DNA of 64,000 bases from Devosia ginsengisoli (GCF_007859655.1 NZ_CP042304.1:2542001-2606000), one strand, 5' to 3'. Numbered from the stretch's first letter, positions 16,271 to 26,311 are shown. The notes: generated by a model not told the origin, from the sequence alone. Numbers and translations: made by a program.

Positions 16271-18817
16271 TGGGCTCCTTCTGGGGCGCCGTCCGCATCG
16301 GCCTGCTCGACATGCGCGGCGACCTGCGCCGCTTCCTGCTGCTCGTGGTCTGCCTCGCCGTCGGCACCGCACTGATCTCGGGCGTTAATTCCGTAGGCGC
16401 CAGCATTACCCGCGCCATCGATGACGGCGCCGCCGAATTGATGGGTGGCGATGTGGAACTCTCCCGCGCCGACCGCCTCGCCACGGCGGATGAATTGGCC
16501 ACCATGGCCGGCTTCGGCACCATCTCGACGACAATAGATACCAATCTGCGCGCCGAATCCCCCCCAGGCCGACGCCTTTGTCGACCTTAGCGCCATCGGC
16601 CCCACCTATCCCCTGCTCGGCCGCGTGCTGAGCCCGCAATTGCCGGATGGCGCCTCGCTCTATGACCTGCTCGCGCCCCGCGACGATACGCCCGGCGCCC
16701 TGCTCGATCCCATCCTGCTCGACCAACTCGGCCTGGCCATAGGCGACAGCTTCCGCCTCGGCGGCACCGATTTCCAGGTCCGCGGCACCCTCTCTAAGCT
16801 CCCCGATGGTCCGGTGCGCGGCTTCCGCCTCGGCCTTACCGCTTTGGTCACCGACCAGGGCTTTGCCGCCGTCTCCGACCGCACTTCGCCCCTGCCGGGC
16901 CTCGGCACCTGGTTCCGCTACAAGCTCCTGCTCAATGATCGCGACGCCGAAGCCGGCAAGGCCGCGCTCGAAACCGGTTTTGCCGATAGCGGCTGGACCG
17001 TCCGCTCCGCCCGCGACGGCCTGGGCGACATGGTGCGCTACTACGATCTCTTCATGCGCTTCCTGGTCATTGTCGGTCTCGGTTCCCTGCTGATCGGCGG
17101 CGTGTCCGTCTGGACCGGCATGCAGGCCTATATCGCCGAGCGCGCCAGCGTCATCGCCATCCTGCGCTCCATGGGCGCCACCAGGGGCCGCATCTTCGTC
17201 CACTTCTTCGCCCAGGTCGCGGCCCTCGCCGCCGTCGGCGTCGGCATTGGCCTCCTCATCGGCGGTGGCGCCGCCTTTGCCGTCCTCCCCATGATCGGCC
17301 GCGCCGTGGGCATAGACCTTGCCGCCACCATCCACATCCAGGCGCTCGCCGTGGCCGCTGCCGCCGGCCTCGTCACCGCCTTCGCCTTCGCCTACCTGCC
17401 TTTGCAGCAGGCCCAGACCATCAGGCCCGTCCTGCTCTTCCGCTCCAAGGGCCTCTCGGCCCCGCCGGTCGATTGGGCCGCGCTCCTGCTCTCCTGGCAG
17501 GTCGTCCCGCTCATTCTCGCCACCCTGGCCTTCTTCCTCCTCGCCTGGCTCATGACGGGTGACGCCATGCTGGTCGCCGCCTTCGGCCTCGCCGCCGCGG
17601 CCGCCGCCGTGGTGTTCCAGCTCTTCATCCGCGCCATCCAGCTCGCGCTCGCCCATCTGCCCGAGCCGCGCGCCCGCATTCCGCGCCACGCTCTGCGCGC
17701 CATTTCCGGCTCCGGCCAGAATGCCGCCTCGGTCGTGGTCTCGGCCGGCATGGCGCTCGCCATGCTCGTCGTCGTCCTCGTGCTGCAGGCCAATCTGCGT
17801 CAGGAATTCCTCGGCGCCTCGGCCTTCGACGTCCCGACCCTGGTCGCCTCCGACCTCTTCCCCGACGAGGTGGAATCCCTGGCCGCCATATCAGGCGAAG
17901 GCACCGACATAGTCAGATTCGTCGCCACCCCCATGCTGCGCGGCGCCCTGACCGAGATTGCCGGCCAACCCGCCGAATCCGTCCGCACCAATGGCCCCGA
18001 AGCCACCTTCCTGCTGGCCGGCGAAGTGCCCCTCACCTTCCGCTCCGAACTCCCCGCTTCCTCCCGCGTCACCTCGGGCGAGTGGTGGCCATCCGACTAT
18101 GCCGGCCCGGGCCTGGTCTCCCTGCACCAGAGCCTGCGCTCCGGCCTCGGCGTCGATCTCGGCGATACCTTGACCTTCACCATCTTCGGCGAACAGGTCA
18201 CCGCCACCATCGCCTCCTTCCGCGATTACTCCTGGCAGGGCGGCATCGACTTCCTCGCCACCTTCTCGCCCGGCGTCATCGAGAGCTATCCCACCACGCT
18301 CTTCGCCGCCGTCACCGCCCTGCCCGGCCGCGAGGAAGCCGTCGAACGCCAGCTCGCCGCCGACTTCCCCGACCTGCGCTTCATCGCCATCGGCGACACC
18401 CTCAAGCAGATCACCGACGCCCTGAGCCAGCTCTCCTTCGCCGCCGTCCTGGTCGGGGGCCTGGCCGTCGGCAATGGCCTGCTCGTCCTGGTCGGCAGCC
18501 TCTCCACCGGCCGCCGCCAGCGCGAAGCCGATACGGTCATCACAAAAGTCCTCGGCGCCACCCGCTTCGAGCTCATGGCCACCGCCTTCACCCAATACCT
18601 GATCCTGGCCGTCCTCGCCGCCATCCCCGCCATCCTGCTCGGTATCGGCCTGGGCTGGCTGGTCAGCATGGTCATGCTCAATGTCGACTTCACCCTCAAC
18701 CTCGACGCCCTCCTCGTCGTCCTCCTGATCGCCATCGCCATCACCGCCCTGCTCGGCGCCCTGACCATTTTGCGCGCAGCATCGGCCAGACCGGCACGGC
18801 TTTTGCGGGATTTGTAG
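16270..18817 (+). CDS. FtsX-type ABC permease, YbbP-like, split by a frameshift
   Basis: After correction this is an 848-residue permease with two FtsX domains and about ten membrane helices, near the 804 residues of Escherichia coli YbbP. The first helix (FLLLVVCLAVGTALISG) and a periplasmic segment are read from 16270. At the seven-C run 16559-16565 the frame breaks and a TAG follows at 16588-16590. Deleting one C joins LRAESPQADAFVDLSAIG and TYPLLGRVL to the long remainder. As written, the cell would make a 106-residue fragment and perhaps a separate C-terminal part. The paired ATPase is intact. Confidence 0.87.
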
Positions 18818-18838
18818 GGAAGTTCCAAAAGAGTGGAG

Positions 18839-18990
18839 CCCCCCTCGCCCCTTGCGGGAGAGGGGGTAATTTCCTTGTTCAGAGGAAATTACGGGTGAGG
18901 GGTCCTGCGCCCTCTCATGCTTCACGGCTCATGGATAACCCGGCACCCCTCATCCGCCCTCCGGGCACCTTCTCCCGCAAGGGGAGAAGG
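18839..18990. repeat. Family A repeat, copy 3
   Basis: Inverted relative to copy 1: CCCCTCGCCCCTTGCGGGAG, a TTACGGGTGAGGGG part, then CCCCTCATCCGCCCTCCGGG and TTCTCCCGCAAGGGGAGAAG. It starts 22 bases after the permease stop and may terminate that transcript. Confidence 0.8.
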
Positions 18991-19030
18991 GAGATTCAGC
19001 GCCAGCAGCACAATCCAGCCAACCCACCAG

Positions 19031-19108
19031 ACCCACCCTCCCCTTGAGGGGAGGGCAGCGCAGCTAGGCCCGACGGGCCGTAGCGAAGCTGGGTGGGGGT
19101 GTCGCGCC
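19031..19108. repeat. Family B repeat, copy 2
   Basis: CCACCCTCCCCTTGAGGGG, GAGGGCAGCGCAGCTAGGCC, CGACGGGCCGTAGCGAAGC and TGGGTGGGGGTGTCGCGCC. It differs from copy 1 mainly in the central loop. Confidence 0.8.
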
Positions 19109-19170
19109 ATCCACGAACACAATATGCAGAACCCCACACCTCCCCACCCCAAAAACCCCAACAAAATCCA

Positions 19171-19184
19171 TCTTGTATGGAAGA
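19171..19184. promoter_or_regulatory. Candidate GntR operator, copy 2
   Basis: TCTTGTATGGAAGA, with TCTT/AAGA dyad ends, matches the site at 13064 at 13 of 14 bases. It lies well upstream (about 630 bases) of the sugar-binding-protein gene, so a role in that operon would need a promoter near here. Confidence 0.42.
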
Positions 19185-19812
19185 ATCCCTTCCCTAACCC
19201 CTTGCTCACCCATCATTATTTCCGCATCCCAAATTTTATGATTGACGCCGCCCCGCGCGCTTGCCAATCTCGCCCCATCTGAGCGGGAACAATCCCCCAG
19301 GATCGGCCGGAGACACGTCATGGACCCCAAGGGTCCAGCCAGGGTATGTGGTCAAGCGTGAGCTACGCGGTATGTCTTCGGTCTGACCGTTCAACAACGG
19401 ACCGATGCTCGTATCGACCTTCTGAGAGACCCGCAAAATCGATCTCAACCGTGCGGTCGCGGTTGGCGGGACGGTCTCCACCCTCACCCCAGCTTCCCCG
19501 CACGATGATCCCGGAAAACCGGGCAATGCGGGAGGACGGAATGAGCGAGCGGCCGGTCAGCATCAGCGCCATCGAGTGTCACCCATCCGCCCTGCCCCGC
19601 CCCAGGATCGCTTCCACCCGCCCGATCGTCGCCACCCTATAGCCTGCCACTCCGCAGGCTGCCGCGCCGGGCAGTCTCCAAGCATCTCTCCCGGCCCGGC
19701 GCGGCCACTGACATCAGCCTTCGGGAGGCAAAGAGGTACGTAAGTCGGCAGCGCCGGGAGGAGGGAACCGCCCGCATTGCCAGCCAGCCAAGCTCAACAG
19801 GGAGGACACCAT
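19185..19812 (+). other. Long non-coding leader region before the sugar transporter operon
   Basis: I find no convincing gene here; short frames on both strands have no family features. The region holds three hairpins: GGACCC-CAA-GGGTCC (19322-19336), CCCGG-AAAA-CCGGG (19509-19522) and a 12-bp perfect stem GCCGCGCCGGGC/GCCCGGCGCGGC (19661-19672 and 19694-19705). It could be a structured leader, a decayed gene, or both. A short frame starting ATG at 19541 is not assignable. Confidence 0.4.
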
Positions 19813-21114
19813 ATGAGCAGATTGAATCGCAGAACCTTCATGACCAAGGCCGGCGCCGCTGCCGGCTCGGTTGCCGTGCTGTCGGCCCTCGGCCCCCAGG
19901 CCTTCGGCCAGGACAAGCAGGTCCGCCACTTCTGGTGGGGCAATCCCGAGCGCGACAAGCGCACCTTCGCCGTCATCGACCTCTACAATTCCAAGACTCC
20001 GGGCACGGTCGTTTCGGGCGAAACCCTCGGCTTCGCCGACTATTTCACCAAGCTCACCACCCAGATTGCCGGCGGCAACATGCCCGACGTGATCCAGCAG
20101 GGCTATGGCGTGCTGTTCGAGTATATCGCCAATGGCGCCGTCGTCCCGCTCGACGACTATGTCGGCAAGAGCCTCGATATCTCCAAGATCGACCAGTCGG
20201 CCATCGATGCCGGCACCGTGGATGGCAAGTTCTACGCCCTCTCCATCGGCGCCAATTCCCACATGGCCATCTTCAATTCCCGCCTCTTCGAAGAAGCCGG
20301 CGTGGTCCCCGGCACGGATTTCGACCCCTATGGCTATACCTATGACGACCTCGCCCGCATCGGCGCGCAGGTGAAAGAGGCCACCGGCATCCCCGGCACC
20401 GACGACAACACCGCCGATTACCAGAACTTCTCCGATTTCATCGCCCAGAAGGGCGTCAAGATGTACAGCCCGGACGGCACCTATAACGCCACCCAGGACA
20501 TCGTCGAGGAATACTGGAGCACCTGGGCCGCTATCCGCGAAGCTGGCGCCACCCCTCCGGGCCCCGAATCCGCAGGCCTGGCCGGCGTGGCCGATCTCAG
20601 CCAGCTCGGCGTCGTCACCGGCAAGTCGGCCATGTCCTACCTCTGGAGCAACCAGCTCGTCGGCGCCCAGAGCCTGATGCAGGATACGCTCGGCGTCGCC
20701 ATGTATCCCAATACCCCGGCCATGGTCCCCGGCTCGATCGTCCAGCCGAGCCAGTTCATCTGCCTCACCCGCGACAGCGTCGATCCCGAAGCCGCCACCG
20801 CCTATATGAGCGCCTTCGTCAACGACCTCGACATCACGGCCATTCTCGGCCTCGAACGCGGCATCCCGAGCCAGGTCGACGTCCGCGAGGCCCTGCAGCC
20901 CAACCTGTCGCCCGCCGAAGCCCTCTCCGTCGAATTCTTCGCCGGCATCCAGGGCAAGACCGCGCCCCTCGATCCCCCGCCCCCCTCTGGCAGCAACGAA
21001 GTCGAACAAACCTTCGAGCGCGTTGCCGTCTCGGTCCTGCTGGGCGAAAAATCCATCCCCGAAGTCGCCACCGACTTCCTGGCCCAGGCCAAGGCGATTC
21101 TGGCGCGGGCCTGA
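19813..21114 (+). CDS. Sugar ABC transporter solute-binding protein, Tat-type signal
   Basis: 433 residues of the family 1 (MalE-like) extracellular binding proteins. The N terminus MSRLNRRTFMTKAGAAAG has a twin-arginine motif followed by a moderate hydrophobic stretch and cleavage near AFGQ, so it should be exported folded by Tat. Conserved parts include YFTKLTTQIAGGNMPDVIQQ and the hinge region GKFYALSIGANSHMAIFNSRLFEEAGV. The start at 19813 has GGGAGG eight bases upstream. It is the first gene of a transporter operon with two permeases and an ATPase. Confidence 0.93.
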   Translation: MSRLNRRTFMTKAGAAAGSVAVLSALGPQAFGQDKQVRHFWWGNPERDKRTFAVIDLYNSKTPGTVVSGETLGFADYFTKLTTQIAGGNMPDVIQQGYGVLFEYIANGAVVPLDDYVGKSLDISKIDQSAIDAGTVDGKFYALSIGANSHMAIFNSRLFEEAGVVPGTDFDPYGYTYDDLARIGAQVKEATGIPGTDDNTADYQNFSDFIAQKGVKMYSPDGTYNATQDIVEEYWSTWAAIREAGATPPGPESAGLAGVADLSQLGVVTGKSAMSYLWSNQLVGAQSLMQDTLGVAMYPNTPAMVPGSIVQPSQFICLTRDSVDPEAATAYMSAFVNDLDITAILGLERGIPSQVDVREALQPNLSPAEALSVEFFAGIQGKTAPLDPPPPSGSNEVEQTFERVAVSVLLGEKSIPEVATDFLAQAKAILARA

Positions 21115-21132
21115 TAGGATCGGGACCATCAG

Positions 21133-21238
21133 TCGTCTCCCTCCCCCTTGTGGGGAGGGATCAAGGGTGGGGGTGAGTCACACGCGCCGAGCTTGTGGCC
21201 CCACCCCACCCTAACCCTCCCCATCAAGGGGAGGGAAT
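21133..21238. repeat. Family C repeat pair inside the transporter operon
   Basis: CCCTCCCCCTTGTGGGGAGG then ATCAAGGGTGGGGG, and an inverted unit CCCACCCTAACCCTCCCC...GGGGAGGG, in the 146 bases between the binding-protein and permease genes. In this place the stem could stabilise the upstream mRNA so that the binding protein is made in excess. Confidence 0.8.
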
Positions 21239-21260
21239 CGCATCGAGCAGGACCACGCCC

Positions 21261-22154
21261 ATGGAAAAATTCTTCCGACGCAATTTCGCCGGCTATGCTT
21301 TCCTGGCGCCCTGGCTCATCGGCTTTTTCCTGCTCGCCATCGGCCCCATCCTGGCCTCGCTCTGGCTGAGCTTCACCAAATACAACATCGTCCGCCCACC
21401 CCAGTGGATCGGCCTCGACAACTATTTTTACATGTTCGAGCTCGATGACCGCTTCAAGAAGGCGCTGCAGGTCACCTTCACCTTCGTCGTCATCTCGGTG
21501 CCGGCAAAGCTCATCTTCGCCCTCGGCGTCGCCATGGCGCTCGACAAGGGCATTCGCGCCATCGGCTGGTATCGCGCCCTCTTCTACCTGCCCTCCATCC
21601 TGGGCGGCTCCATCGCCGTCGCCATCCTCTGGCGCCAACTCTTCAACTATGATGGCGTCGTCAATTCGGCCCTGCGCCTTGTCGGCCTCGACGGTCCCTA
21701 TTGGCTGGCCGACCCCAAATATTCGCTCTGGACCCTCATTGTCCTGGCCGTCTGGCAGTTCGGCTCGCCCATGCTCATCTTCCTCGCCGGCCTGCGCGCC
21801 ATTCCCACCGAGCTCTACGAAGCCGCCGAGATCGACGCCGCCGGCCCGGTGCGCAAATTCTTCGCCATCACCGTGCCCCTGCTCGCCCCCGTCATCTTCT
21901 TCAATCTGGTCCTGCAGATGATCGAAGCCTTCAAGAGCTTCTCGGGCGCCTTCATCATTTCCGGCGGCTCCGGCGCCCCGCTCGACAGCCTCCTCTTCTT
22001 CACCGTCTACCTTTACGAGGAAGCCTTCTCCTACCTCCGCATGGGCTATGCCTCCGCGCTCGCCTGGGTCCTGCTGCTGATCATCGCCGCCTTCACCGCC
22101 ATCGCCTTCTGGACCTCCAAATACTGGGTCCACTACGAAAACGAGCGGGGCTGA
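21261..22154 (+). CDS. Sugar ABC transporter permease, MalF type
   Basis: 297 residues with six membrane helices (FLAPWLIGFFLLAIGPILAS first). The cytoplasmic coupling motif is EAAEIDAAGPVRKFFAITVPLLAP, the EAA loop of carbohydrate importers. The ATG at 21261 gives the usual MEKFFRRNFAGYAFLAPW start. It pairs with the next permease. Confidence 0.93.
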   Translation: MEKFFRRNFAGYAFLAPWLIGFFLLAIGPILASLWLSFTKYNIVRPPQWIGLDNYFYMFELDDRFKKALQVTFTFVVISVPAKLIFALGVAMALDKGIRAIGWYRALFYLPSILGGSIAVAILWRQLFNYDGVVNSALRLVGLDGPYWLADPKYSLWTLIVLAVWQFGSPMLIFLAGLRAIPTELYEAAEIDAAGPVRKFFAITVPLLAPVIFFNLVLQMIEAFKSFSGAFIISGGSGAPLDSLLFFTVYLYEEAFSYLRMGYASALAWVLLLIIAAFTAIAFWTSKYWVHYENERG

Positions 22155-22157
22155 ACC

Positions 22158-23051
22158 ATGACCGATACCGCCATCAGCACCACCGCCCTGACCGCGAAAC
22201 AATACCGCGAAGCCCGCACACGCCGCGCCAAACGCGCCGGCCTGCTCAAGCACGTCTTCCTGATCCTGACCTCGCTGATCATGATCTACCCGCTGATCTG
22301 GATGGTCTCGGCTTCCTTCAAACCCGACAACCAGATTTTCGGCAGCCTCTCGCTCTGGCCCGCAACCTTCGATTGGGACAATTACGGCCAGGGCTGGACC
22401 GCCCTCTCGGTCAGCTTCACCCGCTTCTTCCTCAATTCCACCCTGGTGACCGTGCTCTCGGTCATCGGCAATGTCATCTCCTGCTCCTTCGCGGCCTATG
22501 CCTTCGCCCGCCTCGAATTTACCGGCAAGAATATGTGGTTCGCCTTGATGATGATGACGCTGATGGTGCCCTATCACGTCGTCCTCATCCCCCAATATCT
22601 GCTCTTTCTCAACCTGGGCTGGGTCAACACCTACCTGCCCCTCATCGTGCCCAAATTCCTCGCCGGCGAGGCCTTCTTCATCTTCCTGATGATCCAGTTC
22701 TTCCGCCAGCTCCCGCGCGAGCTCGACGAAGCCGCCATGATCGACGGCTGCTCACCCTTCAAGATCTACTGGGCCATCATCATGCCGCTATCGCTGCCGG
22801 CCATGGCCACCGCCGCCATTTTCAGCTTCATCTGGACCTGGGAGGATTTCCTGGGCCCGCTGGTCTATCTCAACAAGGTCGAGGACTACACCGTCCCCCT
22901 GGCCCTGCGCATGTTCCTCAGCCAGGACGGCGCCAGCCAGTATGGCCCCATGTTCGCCATGTCGATCCTCTCCATCCTGCCCATCTTCCTGTTCTTCCTC
23001 ATCTTCCAACGCCTCATCATCCGCGGCATCGCCATGAGCGGGTTGAAATGA
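22158..23051 (+). CDS. Sugar ABC transporter permease, MalG type
   Basis: 297 residues and six helices; MIYPLIWMVSASFKPD near the N terminus and the EAA loop DEAAMIDGCSPFKIYWAIIMPLSLP are typical of MalG-class permeases. It begins three bases after the previous stop, so translation is coupled. Together with the upstream permease it forms the membrane channel. Confidence 0.94.
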   Translation: MTDTAISTTALTAKQYREARTRRAKRAGLLKHVFLILTSLIMIYPLIWMVSASFKPDNQIFGSLSLWPATFDWDNYGQGWTALSVSFTRFFLNSTLVTVLSVIGNVISCSFAAYAFARLEFTGKNMWFALMMMTLMVPYHVVLIPQYLLFLNLGWVNTYLPLIVPKFLAGEAFFIFLMIQFFRQLPRELDEAAMIDGCSPFKIYWAIIMPLSLPAMATAAIFSFIWTWEDFLGPLVYLNKVEDYTVPLALRMFLSQDGASQYGPMFAMSILSILPIFLFFLIFQRLIIRGIAMSGLK

Positions 23052-23089
23052 GCATAGATCGTTCTCGGACCACCGGATGTGCAGTCGAC

Positions 23090-23193
23090 ACCCTCCCCCT
23101 TGCGGGGAGGGATCAAGGGTGGGGGTGTTTAGCCCCGATATCAGGGCTCTCACACCCCCCTCCCAGCCTCCCCCGTCGAGGGGGAGGTGCCGC
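23090..23193. repeat. Family C/G repeat pair
   Basis: CACCCTCCCCCTTGCGGGGA, AGGGATCAAGGGTGGGGG, then CCTCCCCCGTCGAGGGGGAGG in the gap between the permease and ATPase genes. It is the second repeat block interrupting this operon. Confidence 0.78.
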
Positions 23194-23240
23194 CCGGTGG
23201 CTAAACCCACATCCTGCCCCTCGCCTCAAGGACTAACCCC

Positions 23241-24458
23241 ATGGCCTCAGTCACCCTCAGCGAAGTCCGCAAGGCCTATTCCGGCTTCGAGGTCATCCAC
23301 GGCATTGATCTCGACATCCGCTCCGGCGAATTCCTCGTCCTGGTCGGCCCCTCCGGCTGCGGCAAGTCCACCCTGTTGCGCATGATTGCCGGCCTCGAAG
23401 ACATCACCGACGGCACCATTTCCATCGGCGACCGCGTGGTCAACGACCTGCCCGCCTCCCAGCGCAACCTCTCCATGGTCTTCCAGTCCTACGCGCTCTA
23501 CCCACACATGAGCGTGCGCAAGAATCTCGCCTTCGGCCTGGGCAACCTGCGCATGCCCAAACCCGAAATCGCCCGCCGCGTCGCCGAAGCGGCCAAAATC
23601 CTCCAGATCGAGGAACTGCTCGAGCGCAAGCCGCGCCAGCTTTCCGGCGGCCAGAAGCAGCGCGTCGCCATCGGCCGCGCCATCGTGCGCGAGCCCCAGC
23701 TTTTCCTCTTCGACGAACCGCTTTCCAATCTCGATGCCGAACTGCGCGTCCAGATGCGCGTCGAGCTCGCCGGCCTCTACCAGCGCCTGGGCACGACCAT
23801 GATCTACGTCACCCACGACCAGATCGAGGCCATGACCATGGCCACCCGCATCGTCGTGCTCAACAAGGGCAATGTCGAACAGGTCGGCACCCCCTTCGAG
23901 CTCTACAATTTTCCACGCAATCTCTTCGTCGCCAGCTTCATCGGCTCCCCCCGCATGAACCTGCTGTCAGCCAGTGCCATCGATGGCAAAGCCGACATTC
24001 CCGGCCTCGGAACCATCGCCCTGCCCGAGGGCATCGAGGCCACCGGCCCCACCACCATCGGCCTCCGCCCAGAACAGCTCACCATCGATGCCACCGGTCC
24101 CCTTACCGTCACCGGCACCATCACCCTGGTCGAATATCTCGGCTCGGAAGTCTTCATCTATCTCCGCCTCGAAACCGGCCAGACCGTGCTGGTCAAGGCC
24201 CCCGGCAAATCCAGCCACCACAACGGCGAAAACCTCACCATCTCCCTCCACCCCGACGACGCCCACTATTTCGACGCCGAAGGCCAGCGCCTGGCCAAGG
24301 CGGGGGGAATGATGCCCCTCTACCTTCACCTCCATCGGCTCCTGCCCACCCTCCCCCTTGAGGGGAGGGTAGCGACGCTAGGCCCAAAGGGCCGTAGCAA
24401 AGCTGGGGAGGGGGTGGCGAAGTCGCATACTGCTACCAGCTTCGAGCAGCCCAAATGA
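23241..24458 (+). CDS. Sugar ABC transporter ATPase, UgpC/MsmK type, with repeat-derived tail
   Basis: 405 residues: Walker [12 protein letters not shown]-loop [11 protein letters not shown], signature [14 protein letters not shown], Walker [14 protein letters not shown]-loop THDQIEAM, then the TOBE/regulatory domain typical of MalK-like proteins ([19 protein letters not shown]). Most relatives end soon after a segment like [13 protein letters not shown]. Here a family B intergenic repeat (24345-24424) lies in frame, adding a tail that includes [17 protein letters not shown]. The gene overlaps the next start by four bases. The tail is probably tolerated rather than functional. Confidence 0.92.
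   Translation: MASVTLSEVRKAYSGFEVIHGIDLDIRSGEFLVLVGPSGCGKSTLLRMIAGLEDITDGTISIGDRVVNDLPASQRNLSMVFQSYALYPHMSVRKNLAFGLGNLRMPKPEIARRVAEAAKILQIEELLERKPRQLSGGQKQRVAIGRAIVREPQLFLFDEPLSNLDAELRVQMRVELAGLYQRLGTTMIYVTHDQIEAMTMATRIVVLNKGNVEQVGTPFELYNFPRNLFVASFIGSPRMNLLSASAIDGKADIPGLGTIALPEGIEATGPTTIGLRPEQLTIDATGPLTVTGTITLVEYLGSEVFIYLRLETGQTVLVKAPGKSSHHNGENLTISLHPDDAHYFDAEGQRLAKAGGMMPLYLHLHRLLPTLPLEGRVATLGPKGRSKAGEGVAKSHTATSFEQPK
24345..24424. repeat. Family B repeat, copy 3, inside a coding region
   Basis: CCCACCCTCCCCCTTGAGG, GGAGGGTAGCGACGC, AGGCCCAAAGGGCC and AGCAAAGCTGGGGAGGGG, read in frame as the last part of the ATPase gene. Confidence 0.85.
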
Positions 24459-26076
24459 GCGACCTCCTCACCCGCCTCCGCACCACCAGTCTCGCCACCC
24501 ATGTCGGCGACCACCCCGCGCTCGCCGAATGGCAAACCGCCGACGTCGCCTTCGCGTCCTCCACCCCCCGCCTCGAAGCCCGCTACCACCAGGCCGTCAG
24601 CGAACTCTTCGATTGCATCAAACCCACCGAAGTCACCGGCCCCATCCTCCACGAGGGCGGCGTCTATCACGGCTGCTGGCTCGAAAGCACCGGCACCATC
24701 AATACCGAGCTGATGGCCCGCTTCCTGCCATCAGTCGCCGCCGAAACCTATGCCGCCTTCGCGACCCACCAGCGCGAAGACGGCCTCATCCCCTACAAGA
24801 TCACCCAGACCGGCCCCGCCTTCGCCCAGATCCAGCTTGTCACCCCCTGGCGCGCTCCGTTTGGAACCACTACAGCCTCAACCACGACCGCGCCCACCTC
24901 GCCCGCCTATACGCCGCCATGGCCCGCTACGACGCCTGGCTCACCACCTACCGCGACACGCGCGGCACCGGCGGTGTCGAAGCCTTCTGCACCTACGACA
25001 CCGGCCACGATCTCTCGGCCCGCTTCTGGCACGTCCCCGACAGCCCCTTCGGCAACGACCCCACCCGCTGCGATCCAGACAATCCCGTCCTGCCCTTTAT
25101 CGCGCCGGACCTCACCGCCAATGTCATCTGCCAGCGCCTCTACCTCGCCCGCATTGCCGAGGAACTGGGCGAAGACCCCCAGCCCTGGCGCGACAAGGCG
25201 CAAGCCAGCCTCAAGGCCCTGTTCACGCACTGCTATGACCCCGACGATCATTTCTTCTATGACCGCGACCGCAACGGCACTCTGGTCCGCGTCCAGTCCG
25301 ATGTCCTGCTCCGCGTCCTCGCCTGCGAGGTCGGCGACGACGCCTTCTTCGCCGAAGCCCTCAGCCGCTACCTGCTGAACACCGCCAAATTCTTCGCCAA
25401 ATACCCCTTCACCTCCATGGCCCTGGACGATCCGCGCTTCGACCCCAGTTTCGGCCAGAACTCCTGGTCAGGCCCCTCCAACTTCCTCTCCATCATCCGC
25501 GCCGCCCACGCTTTCGAGCATCACCACCGCCATGTCGAGCTCACCTGGGCCCAGATGCCCGTGCTGTCAGCCCTCTTCGCCATGGACACTTTCCCGCAAA
25601 CCCTGAGCCCCTTCACCGGCGCCCCCGGCTACACCGAAAAATACGCCCCCGCGATCCTGTGCCTCCTCGACATGGTCGAACGCCTCTGCGGCATCCTCCC
25701 CCGCCCCGACGGCACGCTCTGGTTCACCGGCCTCGTCCCCCGCGAAGCCACCCACCGCCACATCGACCACCACACCGCCTACCGCCGCAAAGTCGATGGC
25801 CACACCTTCGAACTGCTCAACGACGGCATCACAGCCACCCTCTACCGCGACGGCGAAAAGCGCTTCACCTTCCCCCACGGCACCCGCCTCACCACCGACC
25901 GCTCCAGCAAGCTCCAAGCCATCACCGGCATGGTCGCCCGCACGGTGACCGGCACGATCGAAACGCCAAACGGCAACCTCGATGTTTCCATCGGCCCCAA
26001 CGAAGTGCAGAGCTTCCAGAACGGCCAACTGGCCACCACCCGCACGCCCGACCTCGTGCCGCCCACCTACGGCTAA
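24455..26076 (+). CDS. Six-hairpin glycoside hydrolase (MGH1/GH63-like), frameshifted
   Basis: After adding one base the protein is about 540 residues of an (alpha/alpha)6-barrel glycoside hydrolase. Recognisable parts are ILHEGGVYHGCWLESTGTIN, LARSVWNHYSLNHDRAHLARL, SARFWHVPDSPFGNDP, and NSWSGPSNFLSIIRAAHAFE, where aromatic and acidic residues line such active sites. The break is at the five-C run 24843-24847: read as six C, VTPLARSVWNH joins smoothly. The upstream frame alone would end at 25378 in unrelated sequence. No signal peptide is seen, so it acts in the cytoplasm, probably on the oligosaccharide imported by the adjacent transporter. Confidence 0.82.
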
Positions 26077-26095
26077 CTGTTCGCCACCCACCGGC

Positions 26096-26181
26096 CGTCA
26101 CCCTCGGGCTTGACCCGAGGGCTCTTCACTTAATAACCGCCCGACAAGTACGGGGCCCTCGGGTCAAGCCCGAGGGTGACG
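26096..26181. repeat. Family D repeat, copy 1
   Basis: CGTCACCCTCGGGCTTGACC, CGAGGGCTCT, a variable middle, then the inverse CCCTCGGGTCAAGCCCGAGG and GTGACG. Two nested dyads allow either a local hairpin or one large stem. Copies: 27961, 46367, 57548. Confidence 0.88.
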
Positions 26182-26223
26182 TGTGGTGGTTGGGACTCGA
26201 TCATCCTCCACCCACGGCACAGA

Positions 26224-26262
26224 TTCCTCCCCCTGTCAGGGGGAGGCTAGGAGGGGGTACCC
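26224..26262. repeat. Family G repeat unit
   Basis: TCCTCCCCCTGTCAGGGGGA followed by GGCTAGGAGGGGGTACCC. It precedes the conserved 39-base block shared with the hpt promoter. Confidence 0.8.
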
Positions 26263-26311
26263 AACAGGGACTCCCTTCCCACCAACCCTGTGCCTTCCCC
26301 ATCCACCGCCT

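Noticed and set aside
19346..19642. A 98-codon frame in the long gap before the sugar operon
   Set aside because: No ribosome site, atypical composition and no recognisable domain; a short resemblance to the start of enolase-superfamily proteins is too weak to call.
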